From Lentinula raphanica (taxonomy: Eukaryota; Basidiomycota; Agaricomycetes; Agaricales; Omphalotaceae): 64,000 bases of DNA. The notes under the pieces were generated by a model. It did not search any database and was not told the origin of the DNA. It saw nothing but the letters and a program-made list of their open reading frames with translations. The DNA lies in the NCBI GenBank assembly GCA_027919835.1, contig JANVFP010000015.1:372001-436000 (forward strand). Direction: 5' to 3'. The translations under genes were made by a program, and so were the position numbers. The number at the start of each line of letters is the position of its first letter. The stretch's first letter is position 1. Positions 45,166-57,089 of the stretch are shown here, one piece after another.

Positions 45166-46825
45166 GTCCCGCGAGGGGACAATAATGGGGGACTGGATGA
45201 AGGTTGCTTGGAGGAGGAAGACAGAGGGGGACTAAGTAACCGAAGGGATTCCCTGGATATAAGTATCAGACTCAAGACGTGACGGGTGACACGGAAGGTT
45301 TCGCGAATACTTGGATTTACATTGAACGTTATGTATGGTAATCGGAGAACTTACGCGACAAGAACTCTAGCGATGAGATGATTTAGTATGTGTAATTTTT
45401 GTTCCATTCAAATTTTTCCGCGTGTAGCCCCACATGGCACATATCCTGTTCGCCGTGGCAGCAGTGGAGACGAATTGAAGAGTCAAGACCTCAGTATGAT
45501 TCTGAGAGAATGATCGACGACATATTTCTGATCATCTCAATGAGGGTTTTATGTACTTACGTTTGATGAAGGTTATGAAAACAGCGCGAGATTCTCCGAA
45601 TTCATGCTTAGCGTAGTTACTTCTCCGATCTCGCTCACAACAAACGTTGCATTTAGTATTATGAGGTATCATGCTACTCAAGTCTTACGTGAAGTATCTG
45701 CACCACACCTTTTTCTGAAGCTGTTCAATCAGCAATGTTCTCTGAAACCGTCGCCAACCTTGTCTGTTTGGGAATGTTTTTGCAACGTTGTGTGCATTGG
45801 TCTTTCTACAAGACAGACTAAGTTTGACTAACATAACACATCTCATGAAGCTAGAAAAGAGTTGAATTGATTAGCTTGCCTTTGACCCATCAAATGAAGT
45901 AACCCACGATATGTTCTATGCATTTGTTCTATCATTGTCATCAGACGCGGAAGTTCTATCCAGATGGTAAACACTTCGGACATGAAATTATTATGGAGCA
46001 AGGTGGCGGGTCATCCACTACGGCAGTGTCCCGTTACTGTCAGTCCCCAGAAGAGGGGAACTGGAGCATTGGACGAACTTGAAGTGAGACCGGTCCTTTT
46101 TTCCTTCTATAGCCTTCCCTCCGCGTTGACCTATAGCAATAATGACCAAGTTAGCGTACGTGTAAAGCACGTCTAAATAAGTCTCAATATTATCTGTAGA
46201 CTGTCTCTGCCCGCCCGCAGACTGCAGACTGTCGTCCGCTGACTGTGAGCCAAGTTCGGGATAAGTGATGCTATGAGTAATCCCAATTCCTCCTTGGATC
46301 CACCCGATATCTCCCAAGCTCACGAGTGATGAAGGCTATACTGATTTCCAGGATACTCGTCTGAACCCACTTTGTAGGCGAACCAGAGTTGAATCCTGTT
46401 GAGCCTAGACTAAGCAAAAAGAGCAAGCACGTTGATTTTGCAATTCATAGGCCGTGGGAAAGTTCTATACCATCTCTTTTGATCTACTACCTAACGCAAA
46501 CCGCAGTGTTACCTTTCCATTGTTCTTCGCAAGGCTCCCTCTCCCGCAGTCTCCCGCATTCTGGCACTGTACGCTGCTCCCAAACTCAGGTCTCATATAT
46601 GACCAATTGAATGCCTATCATGGGTCAATGTGAACGGGAAGTAAGTTGTTTGAACAATACGGACAACTTATGGTTCAAGGATACATTCCCTTCAAAGAAC
46701 ACCCATAAATACTCCAGGTTAGTAGTCAAGAAAACCCAACTCTTGTCAGCCTCTTCTTCTGCAGGTCAGAAGCTTGGTAAAATTTCCAAAAACCCTGGTG
46801 GTACTATTATCGCTTCATTATCCTC
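45166..46825. other. 1.7-kb spacer with no clear gene
   Basis: Open frames on both strands here are short, with mixed composition and no splice pattern. A region of short direct repeats containing GACTGC/GACTGTC occurs at about 46195-46250. No TIR pair or tRNA seen. Confidence 0.45.
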
Positions 46826-47796
46826 ATGTACAATCTTCGCTACATCGCTTTCTTCATTTGCTCTGCTATACTACTCTCTACTCATGCTGCCCCTCTCGTC
46901 GTGCCCCGGGGGCTGCTAGGTGTAAGCTCCTCCTTTGTATCTCCTGTCGTGTCTTGACTCTGACTCTACCGGCGCTCAGACAACCTGGATCGAAGCGAGT
47001 ATCAACAGTGATGCATTCTTAAACGACCCAAAGGATAAAGAACTGTTCTGTAAGTGAAACCCCCGGTAGACTGGAATTCTGTGTGCTTGACTTACGCTCA
47101 ATTGAAGCGACTATGCTGACCGGTGTAAGAGCTGGTCAGAGGCTGAACCCCCAAGGCAAATATAATGCCGGCTTATACTTACTGAGAGAAGCATACAAAG
47201 GCCACCCTGGAAACAGTCTGATCATGAAAGTCATGAAGTCAATCGACAAAGCCACTCTTGGAGAGGCTAAAGCACTGCACGAAATAGGTGATCTAGTCGC
47301 CTCTGGAATGTTAGAGGACAGACTTGTTTCGAGACATCCCGTACCCGTAATCATCATGCTGAGGAAGCCTGGCGATGTTCTCAGCACAACGAAAGAATAC
47401 AAAGATGCCAATGTCGCGATCAAAGAGCAGATGCGAGCGCAGAGCAACAAGCTCAAGTGCGAGAAGGTTGCACTGATAGCTGTTTCGAAACATATTTTGC
47501 ATCTGTGAGTTTTTCTACTTGTGTATCATACTGATCATGCTCATTGATTCCTTGATGCAGTGATAACCATGAAGCCAATAGTCTCGTTACCCTGACTGGG
47601 AACACGGTTTCTTCGGTGGAACTCATTGACTTTGGTGTTCCTGACACCTATCTGGTGAGCAAGGATGTGAAAGAGCCAGAAGTCGTAAGTCTTGTATTTT
47701 CCGCCTAGAAAGCCGCTGACATCCTCGTTTGTCTTGTTTTCTACTACAGCTCAATTTTTGTTTGCAAAGACTCAAATCCAAGCCTCAATCTGCTTG
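46826..47796 (+). CDS. Secreted protein of unknown function
   Basis: ATG 46826 gives MYNLRYIAFFICSAILLSTH followed by AAPLVVPRG, a typical signal peptide. Spliced exons continue TTWIEASINSDAFLNDPKDK, STMLTGVRAGQRLNPQGKYN, AGLYLLREAYKGHPGNSLIM, ALHEIGDLVASGMLEDRLVS, RHPVPVIIMLRKPGDVLSTT and HILHLDNHEANSLVTLTG, ending VLNFCLQRLKSKPQSA with a TGA at 47794-47796. About five introns, and the mature protein is about 200 residues with only one cysteine. No domain recognised. The conserved-looking mix of charged and hydrophobic residues and intact splice sites argue for a real gene. It converges on aspartyl-tRNA synthetase, whose stop is about 130 bp away. Confidence 0.75.
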
Positions 47797-47924
47797 AGCA
47801 GCAAGCTACTGTAGTTCGAGTTATTCTTTTTGTTTGGCGCATCCTAGCTGATAGCAAAGAGATGTTACATAGATTGCTAAATACTGAGATTCGGTAAACT
47901 CTATCTATACCTACTGAACGACGT

Positions 47925-49929
47925 TTAAGGCTCCAATCTCTTAGGGTCTCTGGGGAACAAAGAAGCGCGTCGAATATTGTTGAGCTTCAAAAATAGCATC
48001 AACACACGCTCTAGACCGATACCTCCACCGCCATGGGGTGAGCATCCTAATCGGAAACCGTCCAAGTAGCCTCTCATGGATTCCGGGTCAATCTCTTTGG
48101 CTCGCATCTGTTTTTCAAGAAGTTTGGGATCATGGATACGTTGTGCACCGGAAAGGATTTCTTCCCCGCGCATGAAGAAGTCGTAGGAATTAGAAAGCGT
48201 CTATGAAAAGGTAAGTCTCCGAATGCGGCATGAAAAGAGATATGTGTTACCGGATCGGTAGGGTCGGGCATGGTGTAGAAAGGACGAAGCTCCATCGGGA
48301 ACTTGTCAATAATGTAGTAATCGGTTTCGTATTTGGCTCTGACAATTCTTCCTAGACGCTTTTCATTCTCAGTGCTAAGCAAAAGTGACCAGTCAGCAAT
48401 GAAACTCTATCGACATCAAGCACAACCAACTTAATGTCGTCCAGGACCTCCCTTGGGACACCATCCTCCACAAGCAAATCGACAGCTTCCTTGAATGAGA
48501 GTTTCAATGTCCCTTCTGGTCCCTCTCTCCATTTGAACTCTTCAGCCGGGAACTGCTTGTTGACAACACTGATTTCATTCTTATATTTGTCACGGAGACC
48601 ATGGAAGATGCTCAGGAAGAGCCCATCGAGCATCTCCATAACTTCGTGATAGTGTTCCTCAATCGTCATTTCGAGATCGAGGCCCATAAACTCGGTAAGG
48701 TGGCGATGAGTGTTTGAATCCTCGGCTCGAAAGACGGGACCAATTTCATACACTCGTTCAAAATCGGCTGCGATAGCCATTTGTTTTGCAAGCTGGGGGG
48801 ACTGAGCGAGAAAAGCACTGCCTGTAATGAAGAGATCAGATGGACAATTTCGATAACCACATCATTAAACCTCGCGACCTTTGAAGTAGCTGACTTTGAA
48901 GACGGAAGCACCAGATTCTGTTGCAGCACCCTGGAGTTTCGGACTATGTATCTCGATAAAGCCATTTGAATGAAGATGATGGCGGAAAAGTTCTCCAACA
49001 GCAGCTTGAAGTTTGAAGATCGCTTGGTTTGTTTGACTCTAGATTCCGTGTGAGATGAGGTCAAGATAGAAAGATTACACTGACTCGTAGATCGATTACA
49101 CGATTGTTTAATCGTGTGTCCAAAAGGACACGGTTAAATTGATCGCCGGAAGCCTCTATTTCAGCCTCAGTACGATCAGCATCTTCAACCGTGAAAGGTA
49201 ACCGGGTTTCGACTCCAGAGATAAGGTAGAGCTACATCAATATCAAAATCGCCCCCAACTTGGACAGAGCGTGAAATCCTCACTTTCGATATCTCGACTT
49301 CCACCGTACCAACAGTAGCACTCTTGATGATTTCAGGCGATTTTTTCACCACACCTTCGACCAGCACGATGCTCTCGATAGCTAGCCCTGCAGTCCACTT
49401 GACCATTTGCTTGGATACCTTTTCAGGAGCCACGATCATCAAAGCCTGTACAGATTCTGTACGCTGACGGAGGTTCAAAAAGACCATTTTACTCCCTTGC
49501 GCGCGAGAGTTGTGTATACGAGCACGGAGAAGAACTGTTTCACCATCGCGAGAAGGAAGAGAAGCTATGTCTACGCGAGGTCGTCGAGGTCGCGATTGAG
49601 ATTGATGAAGAGGAAGAGTTCCATAGAATTCTGTTGCATAGTCCTATGAACTACAGTGAGTTTTGATTGATTACAACAGAGCTGAATCGATGTACTGACA
49701 GCTTCTGAAGCTGCTTGCTGAGCAGCAAGCTCTTGTTGTTTTGCGGCTTTCTCTGCGGCTTTCTTCTCCTTTTCTGCGGCCTTAGCGCGTTTTTTCAGTT
49801 CGCTTTTCGTTGGACCAGTTTTGTCTGCAACTTCAGGTCTAATGAAAGGTGAATGTTGAGTTCCAGAACAGATATTAGAACTTACTGCTCTGTCGGTGGC
49901 TGGTTAGTAGGCTCAGCTTCTGAGGACAT
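47925..49929 (-). CDS. DPS1: Cytosolic aspartyl-tRNA synthetase
   Basis: This enzyme charges tRNA-Asp (class IIb). The start at 49929 gives [15 protein letters not shown] and a Lys/Ala-rich helical extension ([20 protein letters not shown]), as in fungal cytosolic AspRS. The OB-fold anticodon-binding domain reads [20 protein letters not shown] and [20 protein letters not shown]. After [13 protein letters not shown] comes the class II core. Motif 1 lies in [20 protein letters not shown]. Motif 2 spans [20 protein letters not shown]. Motif 3 is [15 protein letters not shown], then [18 protein letters not shown] at the end. Between 2 and 3 are [20 protein letters not shown] and [20 protein letters not shown]. 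All catalytic motifs are intact. About nine short introns. Confidence 0.95.
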
Positions 49930-50765
49930 TATGGACTCAGTTCAAGAGGAAGTAGTGACTCGAAGTTTTGTGAAGACCTTTATCAGGACCCCTGAAAATG
50001 CCGGTAGAGCTCTCATCCGAAAATGGCCAAAATCGGCCTTTCCCACGTTCCAAATTTGGACAGAATTCGGCCTTTTGCACGATACCTCATCGACTTTTCT
50101 CAAAAATCAGCCCTTTTGGGCACCATACCTATGAGTAGACAAGCGGTGATCCTCTTGAAAGAAAAGCTCATCAGAGTGATGGCTACATGTTTTCTATGCC
50201 ACCATCTTGCTTTAAGTTGTAAACTTGATTCAGGTCACCCGAGATCTCAAATTTTGCAGCAATGGTCCAGCTCTGTGCTGCTCTGTGAGAGGTCGACCGG
50301 TCATAGGCTGATTAAGGCAGAAATTTTTTATCATTCAGGTTATCATTGACTAAGAGAACTCATAAAGTACTTAGTGTGATGCTTCTTGAGTCCGAGAAGG
50401 ATCCCCGCTGCAATACCTCGATCTTAAGGTCAGGTTGAGGCTATGTGTCAAATTTTTGGCCCTCCGGCACCATACCTCCCAGTGAGTTGGTACTTTTCAG
50501 CCCTTTATTCCTGATACTTGTTGTCCTAATATGGTAAGAATTCGGCCTTTGGCATGATACTTTCATGCCAAAAGTGGGCAAAATTCGGCCTTTTGGGATG
50601 AGAGCTCTACCGGCATTTTCAGGGGTCCTCCTTTATCGGTGTTGATCTCGGACCGTTCTAGCGCCGCCTAGAGCGAATATCGGCTGTTCCGTTCTGCCCC
50701 GCGCCATTTATAAGTTCTTCATCCTCTTCCATCTTCCACACCTGTACAAATTCCCTTTATTCCCC
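49930..50765. other. Divergent promoter gap of DPS1 and AAT1, mostly filled by a MITE
   Basis: The gap between the two start codons is 836 bp, of which 645 bp (49985-50629) is the transposable element listed separately. Only about 55 bp on the DPS1 side and 136 bp on the AAT1 side are non-element sequence. Confidence 0.6.
49985..50629. mobile_element. 645-bp non-autonomous TIR transposon (hAT-like MITE)
   Basis: The two ends are perfect inverted repeats of 34 bp (49985-50018 and 50596-50629), beginning AGGACCCCTGAAAATGCCGG. They are flanked by an exact 8-bp duplication CCTTTATC (49977-49984 and 50630-50637). The interior has no coding capacity but carries several copies of a subterminal motif of the form GGCC-TTT...C(A/G)(T/C)(G/C)ATACCT. 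The 8-bp target duplication suggests the hAT superfamily. The identical TIRs point to a recent insertion. It sits between the start codons of DPS1 and AAT1. Confidence 0.88.
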
Positions 50766-52298
50766 ATGTTATCCATCGCTCGACGCTCTGCACCGGTCAC
50801 TTCAACCGCCTACAGGGCCCTTTCTGCTTGGGCAGCCGTTCCCGCTGGTCCTCCCGACCCTATTCTAGGTTCAATCCTTTTTTCACAAACGCCCCAATGT
50901 TGACATACTATGTATTAGGTGTTACCGAGGCTTTCAAAGCAGACAAGGACCCACGTAAGATCAACCTTGGCGTTGGAGCGTACAGAGATGAACATGGCAA
51001 GCCCTACGTCTTGACCAGTGTCAAGAAAGTGCGTTTTCGTTGGCTCAATGACACCGGCCTCAAATAACCATGTTTCCAGGCGGAAGAACTCGTTGCCTCT
51101 TCCAACCCCGACAAAGAGTACCTTCCTATCACTGGTCATGCGGAATTCACCAAAAACGCTGCTAAACTCGCGTATGGCGCTGACAGCATTCCTCTGACCC
51201 AAGGCGCGGTACGTAGCAATAAACTTCGCGAATGTCTGGTCTCTTCATGTTATTCTAGATTGCGGTCACTCAATCTATCTCTGGAACCGGAGCGCTCCGC
51301 ATTGGAGGAGCATTCCTTGCTCGTCATTATCCTAATGCCAGAATTATCTACCTCCCTACGCCCTCATGGGGCAATCATACCCCAATATTCCGTGACTCTG
51401 GATTAGAAGTCCGTGGTTACAGGTACTTCAACAAGGAGACTGTCGGACTAGACTTTGAGGGTCTGAAGGCTGACCTTTTGGTGCGATCACATCGTCTGCT
51501 ATTTTCAATTGATGGCCTAACGTTAATTCTATATCTAGGCTGCTCCTGAGCAATCCATTGTTCTTCTCCACGCTTGTGCTCACAATCCTACGGGTATTGA
51601 TCCTACCCACGAGCAATGGAAGGAGATTTCGAACATCGTCAAGGAGAAAAAGCTTTTCCCCTTCTTTGACATGGCCTACCAAGGCTTTGCCACCGGCTCT
51701 ATTCCAAATGACGCTTTTGCCGTCCGTCACTTTGTTGCAGAAGGCCACCAGGTTGCTCTTGCTCAGTCCTTCGCAAAGAACATGGGCTTGTACGGCGAGC
51801 GTGTTGGTGCATTCTCCCTGACCACTACCGACCCCGAAGAGAAGGCTCGTGTTGACAGTCAGTTGAAGATTGTCATCCGACCTATGTATTCCAACCCTCC
51901 TCTTCACGGAGCCCGGATTGCTAATGCTATCCTTGCCAATGAGGCTCTCTATGGGGAGTGGGAAACTGAAGTCAAGAGCATGGCTGACCGCATTATCAGC
52001 ATGCGAGAGAAGTTGTATAACATGCTCACTCATGACCTCAAAACTCCTGGAGAGTGGGGTCATATTAAAAGCCAAATTGGCATGTTCTCGTGAGTAGCAT
52101 GTTCTGCTCTGCAAATGATGATACTTAAGTCCTACTCTCAGCTTCACTGGTTTGACCCCTGCGCACACTCAGGCTCTTGCTGAGAAAGCGCACGTTTACA
52201 TGACAAGAGATGGTCGTATCTCGATGGCTGGTCTCAACAGCGGAAACATTGAGCACTTTGCGACCAGCGTTGACGCTGCTGTCAAGGGTACTCTCTAA
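50766..52298 (+). CDS. AAT1: Aspartate aminotransferase, mitochondrial
   Basis: A PLP enzyme interconverting aspartate/2-oxoglutarate and oxaloacetate/glutamate. ATG 50766 gives a presequence [20 protein letters not shown] followed by [20 protein letters not shown]. Core blocks: [111 protein letters not shown]. The PLP lysine is in [19 protein letters not shown] (Lys of SFAKN). Domain end [39 protein letters not shown], and [20 protein letters not shown] close the fold, with the stop TAA at 52296-52298. The presequence argues for the mitochondrial isozyme. Its upstream region contains the MITE. Confidence 0.95.
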
Positions 52299-52460
52299 TG
52301 GACGCATAGATGACCAAAAGTACGAAGCACATAATCTGAACTCTAATTGGTTTTGTGGATAGAGTATTTAGATTACAGTACAGGCTACACATACTACCCA
52401 AATAGGGTGGATTTATATCCTTTCTTGGAACTGTTAGTCACCACATTCGCTTCTTTTCCA

Positions 52461-55141
52461 ATGCCTTCGACCACGACGACGACCAACCTTCGTTCGCCGT
52501 CACCAGCTCTGCCTGGCGCTTGGCCACATACACCGCTCCGAAGCCGATCTCTCACTCGTCCAACTCCAACTTCAGCGGACTCAATGCAGCATCTTGATAT
52601 TAACCGTGTTCAGAGAAAAGTAACTGCTTCGTCGTTTATACCTGGCCAGCCAACATCGCTTTCTTCGGATGAAACACTAGCTCCAAGTGCTACAAGCCGC
52701 TCAATACGTTCTGAAGACTCTCGGCTAACAACATTCGCGCAGGTAGGTTCAAGTCGTTTCGTCTTCGAAACCGTGTGAATGTTTCTAGAATGCCTCTATT
52801 GCAACTTCAACTTCAACGCTGCAAGAACGCGAACATTCAATCAGTGGATATCACAAGGTGCCCTCGTCAAGCTCAGAACCACGCATACATCAGCTTCCAA
52901 GTCCAGAAACGAGTCCCGATACGTCTAATACATACAATCGACGCGTCAAATCTATTCATTCGCAGCAGCAAATCGCTATTGAGGATCCCATGGTAGGCGA
53001 TGTGTCTATCATTTCCCAATCCTCAAGAATATCTTCGTCTCCAAACTCTTCTAATTTCACGCCCAATCAGAGCTCAATCTCAGGCTCGCCCATGTCGCCT
53101 ATGATCTTTGTCTCTCCTACTGCTTCTAATCGTACACCTCCTGCAATCCGACGTATCAGAGCAGCAAGTAATCAATCGTATAGCTTCAGTTCAGACGAAG
53201 ACGGGGAATATGATGACTCTGGTCTCTTACGACTCGGTTCTCCGTCCTCGCGATCAGCTTCTCTGTCTTCGTCCCCAGGTTCATCTCTGCTTCCCTCACC
53301 AAATCGAGCACGAAGACGAGGCGTATCAAGATCTAGCGTGTCTCCAATATCTGAAAGTCACGATTCGTCTACTGAAGGCCTGCAAGTGGGCTCTCAACTT
53401 CATTTGACCTCTCTATCACTTCCGGAAAGTGTGAATATGGATGATAGTGTTCTCGATGCCTTCCAGCTGCCCGATGGTTCTGTAAATGAAGACACTCAGC
53501 AGGTCCCAGACTGGACACTTTCGCTAACTGGACTGAGCGGTATTCCCGCGCCTGAATCATCTCCTCGCATAACTCGCGCTACTTCTCCGATCCCAGCTGT
53601 CACCCAATACTCTATCTCTCCATCACCTTCCTTGCGCGCCCGACTAGAGAATCCTCTTGCCACGCGCATCGTGGACTTCCCTTCTCCTGCACTATCGGGG
53701 TCTCCGGCTGTTGGCACATCGTCTCCTCTTTCACTTGAAGAAGAACGTGCTCTTGAAATCAATGCCGCCGAGTACGCTACTGCGGTAATGATGTCTTCAT
53801 GGGGATCTACCGGTCTTGAGATTGGACGTATTGGTTTAGAGCTTCCCCGCATGACGAATGGTCCAATTCGCGATGAACATGAACAAGGAGATGAAGGACG
53901 AATGCAAGAACAACGTACGATCATCACCTCAAGTGCATATAGTCAAAAGCGTGGTGTCATATCGAAAGTGAAACGGTTCGGGAACAGGGTAAAGCATATC
54001 TTGCAAGGGAAGTCAAAAAAACGTCTTGAAATCGAGGTTTCCAACAGCAGGAAGACCACGAATACGCGTAACGTGCTTGCTGCAATACCCGCCGCCATCG
54101 ATAGTGATTTCATAGACAATTACAGGGAGCAGTCTACCCCCGCTCAAGCTACTCCTCCGACTGTGGATGTCGAACTGAGCACTTTCAACATAGAGGACCA
54201 TGTACGGGTACCTTATCCCGTTTCTGCCAGCGGACAACCTGTGAGTTACGCATATTTGTCTTGACTCGAACTCTTCTTGACTCCGCTCTGCAGACTCGCC
54301 TCCGGAAGCCCGGCCTGGTATTACCACCGATACATATTCGGCCTCTCCTGCAGACCGTATAACAACTCTAACAGATATTGCACCCAATATCAACGTCTCT
54401 TCTCTTTCTCTTTCTCCATTTCCCACTCAAGAACAAGAATCACCTACTGATCATGGTAGCGCTTCGCCTCCAACACACTCAGAAGAAATCCAACAACAAA
54501 TTGAAGCCCACGCACGACCAAAAACAATAGAAGAAATCAAGAACAGACATCGACTGTCTCTTTCAGCCATATCCAACCACTTGGCTAGACCTTCATCTCC
54601 CGCTGATAACAGTAGTCCTGGACCCTCTGCACAAATCGCTATCAGACAACACAGACCTCGACCAGCTTCTGCGCTTATTCTGCCCTCTATGAGTAATCCC
54701 CAGATGCCTCCTTCTCCTTCACAAGCTCGTCATCGTACTCCGACTCACTTGGATCGTAATAGCATCTCACAACCAATCGGACCCGTTTATCATTACTCGA
54801 GCGGTACGTATCCACTCCCACCTGGTCTGGATATGCATACTTCGCCGAGAACGCGTACGGTGCGGTTACTAGTGCCTGATAGTGCTCCTTCTGGGTCGAA
54901 CTCGCGTGCCCATGTTCGAGGTTCTATGAATGACATCGGGGCGGAAAACAGACACTCCGTCCATGTGCCGAGGCGAGTTCGGACGCCAGACGAGCAGGAA
55001 GTCAATCGCAATGAAAGAGACCGCAATCAAAATAGATTTTCACTCACAAACTCACTCACGACGTTATCTAATTTCGCTGCTGGCTTGGTGGAACACGGGT
55101 CTTGGGCTAGGTTTGATACAAAGCGCGGAGGTTCCGCTTAG
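52461..55141 (+). CDS. Serine/proline-rich protein, unknown
   Basis: This is a disordered protein of about 850 residues in three exons. ATG 52461 gives MPSTTTTTNLRSPSPALPGA; the second exon starts NASIATSTSTLQEREHSISG and includes an acidic patch (FSSDEDGEYDDSGLLRLGSP) and many SP/TP sites. A helical basic segment SQKRGVISKVKRFGNRVKHI precedes LQGKSKKRLEIEV. The last exon runs DSPPEARPGITTDTYSASPA to NSLTTLSNFAAGLVEHGSWA, RFDTKRGGSA, with a stop at 55139-55141. I recognise no domain. The many proline-directed phosphorylation-type sites suggest a regulated protein, but that is only composition. The final exon has a degenerate copy downstream (55685-55797). Confidence 0.75.
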
Positions 55142-55800
55142 GTGCATAAACGCAGTAGCTTTGATTTCGCTTTCTTGTTTTCCCCTGGGCCTTAGTTTGT
55201 GGTATGGTTTTCTTTTCATGTCCCGGATCACCAGAATTACATGGAGTAAATGTATCGTATTGTCATTTTGTGTTGAATGATTTCGCTATAATATGGTGCA
55301 AGGGGTGAAGTATAAAACATATTCGATGGAGTAGAAGGAGGTGCGGCAGCACACGTCCTCTATCCTTCTACCACAGATCTGCACACCATAAGATGCAACA
55401 TTCGACCCGTCTACGGCCAACAAGCATTGGCAAATGCTATCGAGAACCTGATGGGCGATATTACAAAAAACTTGCCATCTAAGAGAACTCTTCTTCCAAT
55501 CATTACCATAGCTTAACGTGTTCGGTTTGTACTTAGACCTATCTTCATTACTTCACGCTTCTTTTCGAGAACACTGCGCACGATGTTTCTTCCCGAGTCG
55601 AGTCTGCATACTATACTATGTATGCAAAACTTCTCGCATGCTGTTCAAGGCGAATTCTGACGAAATTATGACCATAACATATAGATGTTTACAGACTCAC
55701 TCTCGACGTTGTCTGATTTCGAGGTTGGCTTGAGGGATCATGAATTTTGGGCTAGGTTTGAATTTTCTGATAAGAAAAGTAGATCCATCATCTTATGAAT
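55142..55800. other. Spacer containing a duplicated terminal exon
   Basis: Apart from the duplicate of the upstream gene's last coding segment (55685-55797), no gene is seen. The segment starts with the 3'UTR of the Ser-rich gene. Confidence 0.5.
55685..55797 (+). pseudogene. Duplicate of the 3' terminal coding segment of the 52461 gene
   Basis: This stretch reads TDSLSTLSDFEVGLRDHEFW then ARFEFSDKKSRSIIL and a stop. It matches the terminal segment at 55047-55141, TNSLTTLSNFAAGLVEHGSW then ARFDTKRGGSA, at the DNA level too (ACTCAC, CGACGTT, TCT-ATTTCG, TTGGGCTAGGTTTGA blocks in order). It is preceded by TTTACAG, an acceptor-like sequence. It may be a decayed tandem copy or an alternative last exon that changes the C-terminus. 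Confidence 0.7.
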
Positions 55801-57070
55801 TTAGATATCCAGATCTTCGTCTGGATCGTCGTCGTCTATATCGTCTGCTGAATCTGGATCGTACAAAATGGCACCAGGTGTAGTTTGAGCTGTGGAAAGA
55901 CCTGGAGGAAGGTAAACAAGCGCAGTTGGGTATTGGTTCGATAGCTTCACCTTCATGCGCGTAAGGCAGCGGTACTCGAGCGCGGGATTCTTGCTGTGAA
56001 GGTGTGAGATGCAGATTGAAAGTGACATTTTGAGTTGGATCTGGAGCCGCCTATATATATATGAACACCAGTAAAAGATCTCAAAGTAAACACAAACCTC
56101 CTTCCCAACAGCCTTTTGCCTAGTCCAGATCGAAGCCAAACTGCTCAGCCGACTCAACTCCATCGAGGTCCCCTTCACTATATCCCAACCTTCCAAAAAC
56201 CTCTCAACAGCCTTCCTCCTTCCAGACGTATCACTCTTTCCCCTGACAAGCACCTCCACGACCATTTCTTCCGACCCTCCACTTCCTTCACCTCCCTGTC
56301 CGAATACCAGCTCCTCCACGTCTCTTGCGCGTTCGCTGAAGGGAATGAAGACACCCCAGAACTTAGCATCGGGTGACAGCGGAGGAGGAGGAGTCATGTA
56401 TTCTGTCGCGAGATGGGTGAAGAGGACCGGAGGATGAGCGATGAGGTGGATGAGAGTAGGTGAGAATGTGGTGTTGAGAAGGAGAGGAAGCAGGGCTGAG
56501 GGTTTGGTTAGGTGGAGAATGAGTCTGGATGGTTCTGGGTTTGGGTTGATGTATCAGGGCTTCATGGAGAAAACGAAAGAGTTCATACTAGATCTGGCAG
56601 AGATCAAGGCCAATAGGGACTGTAGAAACTTGTATACTTCTGGTGTGGAGCCATTGTCGTCGAGGAGAGTGTCCACAGAGTCTATTATCACTTCAGCAGG
56701 GTGCAATGGATGCACTGAAAACGTCGGTCGTGATCAGCAAGATGATTTGAACGCTGTAGGTAGTACACAGACCGTTTTCTACAATCCTGAGAATCTCTGG
56801 ACACGGATCTGACCATGGATCGCTGTCAAAACCTGGTACACGATCCAGGAAATCATGTATCTCAACATTTTCCGGAGTATTTCTGACGAGACTCGATGGC
56901 GGATGGAGAAAACAAAAAAGTAGCTTGGTCGTTGGCTCCTTCAAGTTCTTGCCATTGTCTTGTGCAAGCACGCGTCGGAGGAGAGGCAAAGATGATTGTG
57001 ATACTGAAGATTGCAAGAGAACGAAATTTTGGTTCGACTGTGGTGAGTCGAGGTAGGAAAGAAGTGTCAT
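55801..57070 (-). CDS. ELP5: Elongator complex subunit Elp5
   Basis: Elp5 is part of the Elp456 RecA-like ring of Elongator, needed for wobble-uridine modification of tRNA. The start at 57070 gives MTLLSYLDSPQSNQNFVLLQ, SSVSQSSLPLLRRVLAQDNG, KLLFCFLHPPSSLVRNTPEN. Spliced: PAEVIIDSVDTLLDDNGSTP, EVYKFLQSLLALISARS, SRLILHLTKPSALLPLLLNT, LIAHPPVLFTHLATEYMTPP, FWGVFIPFSERARDVEELVF. The end is diagnostic: VTFNLHLTPSQQESRARVPL, PYAHEG, spliced to LSTAQTTPGAILYDPDSADD and IDDDDPDEDLDI with a TAA at 55803-55801. The acidic (D)-x-ADDID...DPDEDLDI terminus is a hallmark of Elp5. About five introns. The next gene upstream (GNAT) ends only 19 bp before this start. Confidence 0.88.
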
Positions 57071-57089
57071 TTTGTTTACAACTTCTGAA

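Noticed and set aside
45166..46825. Several open frames of 70-100 codons as genes
   Set aside because: They overlap in multiple frames, have no splice signals linking them and no recognisable composition or domain.
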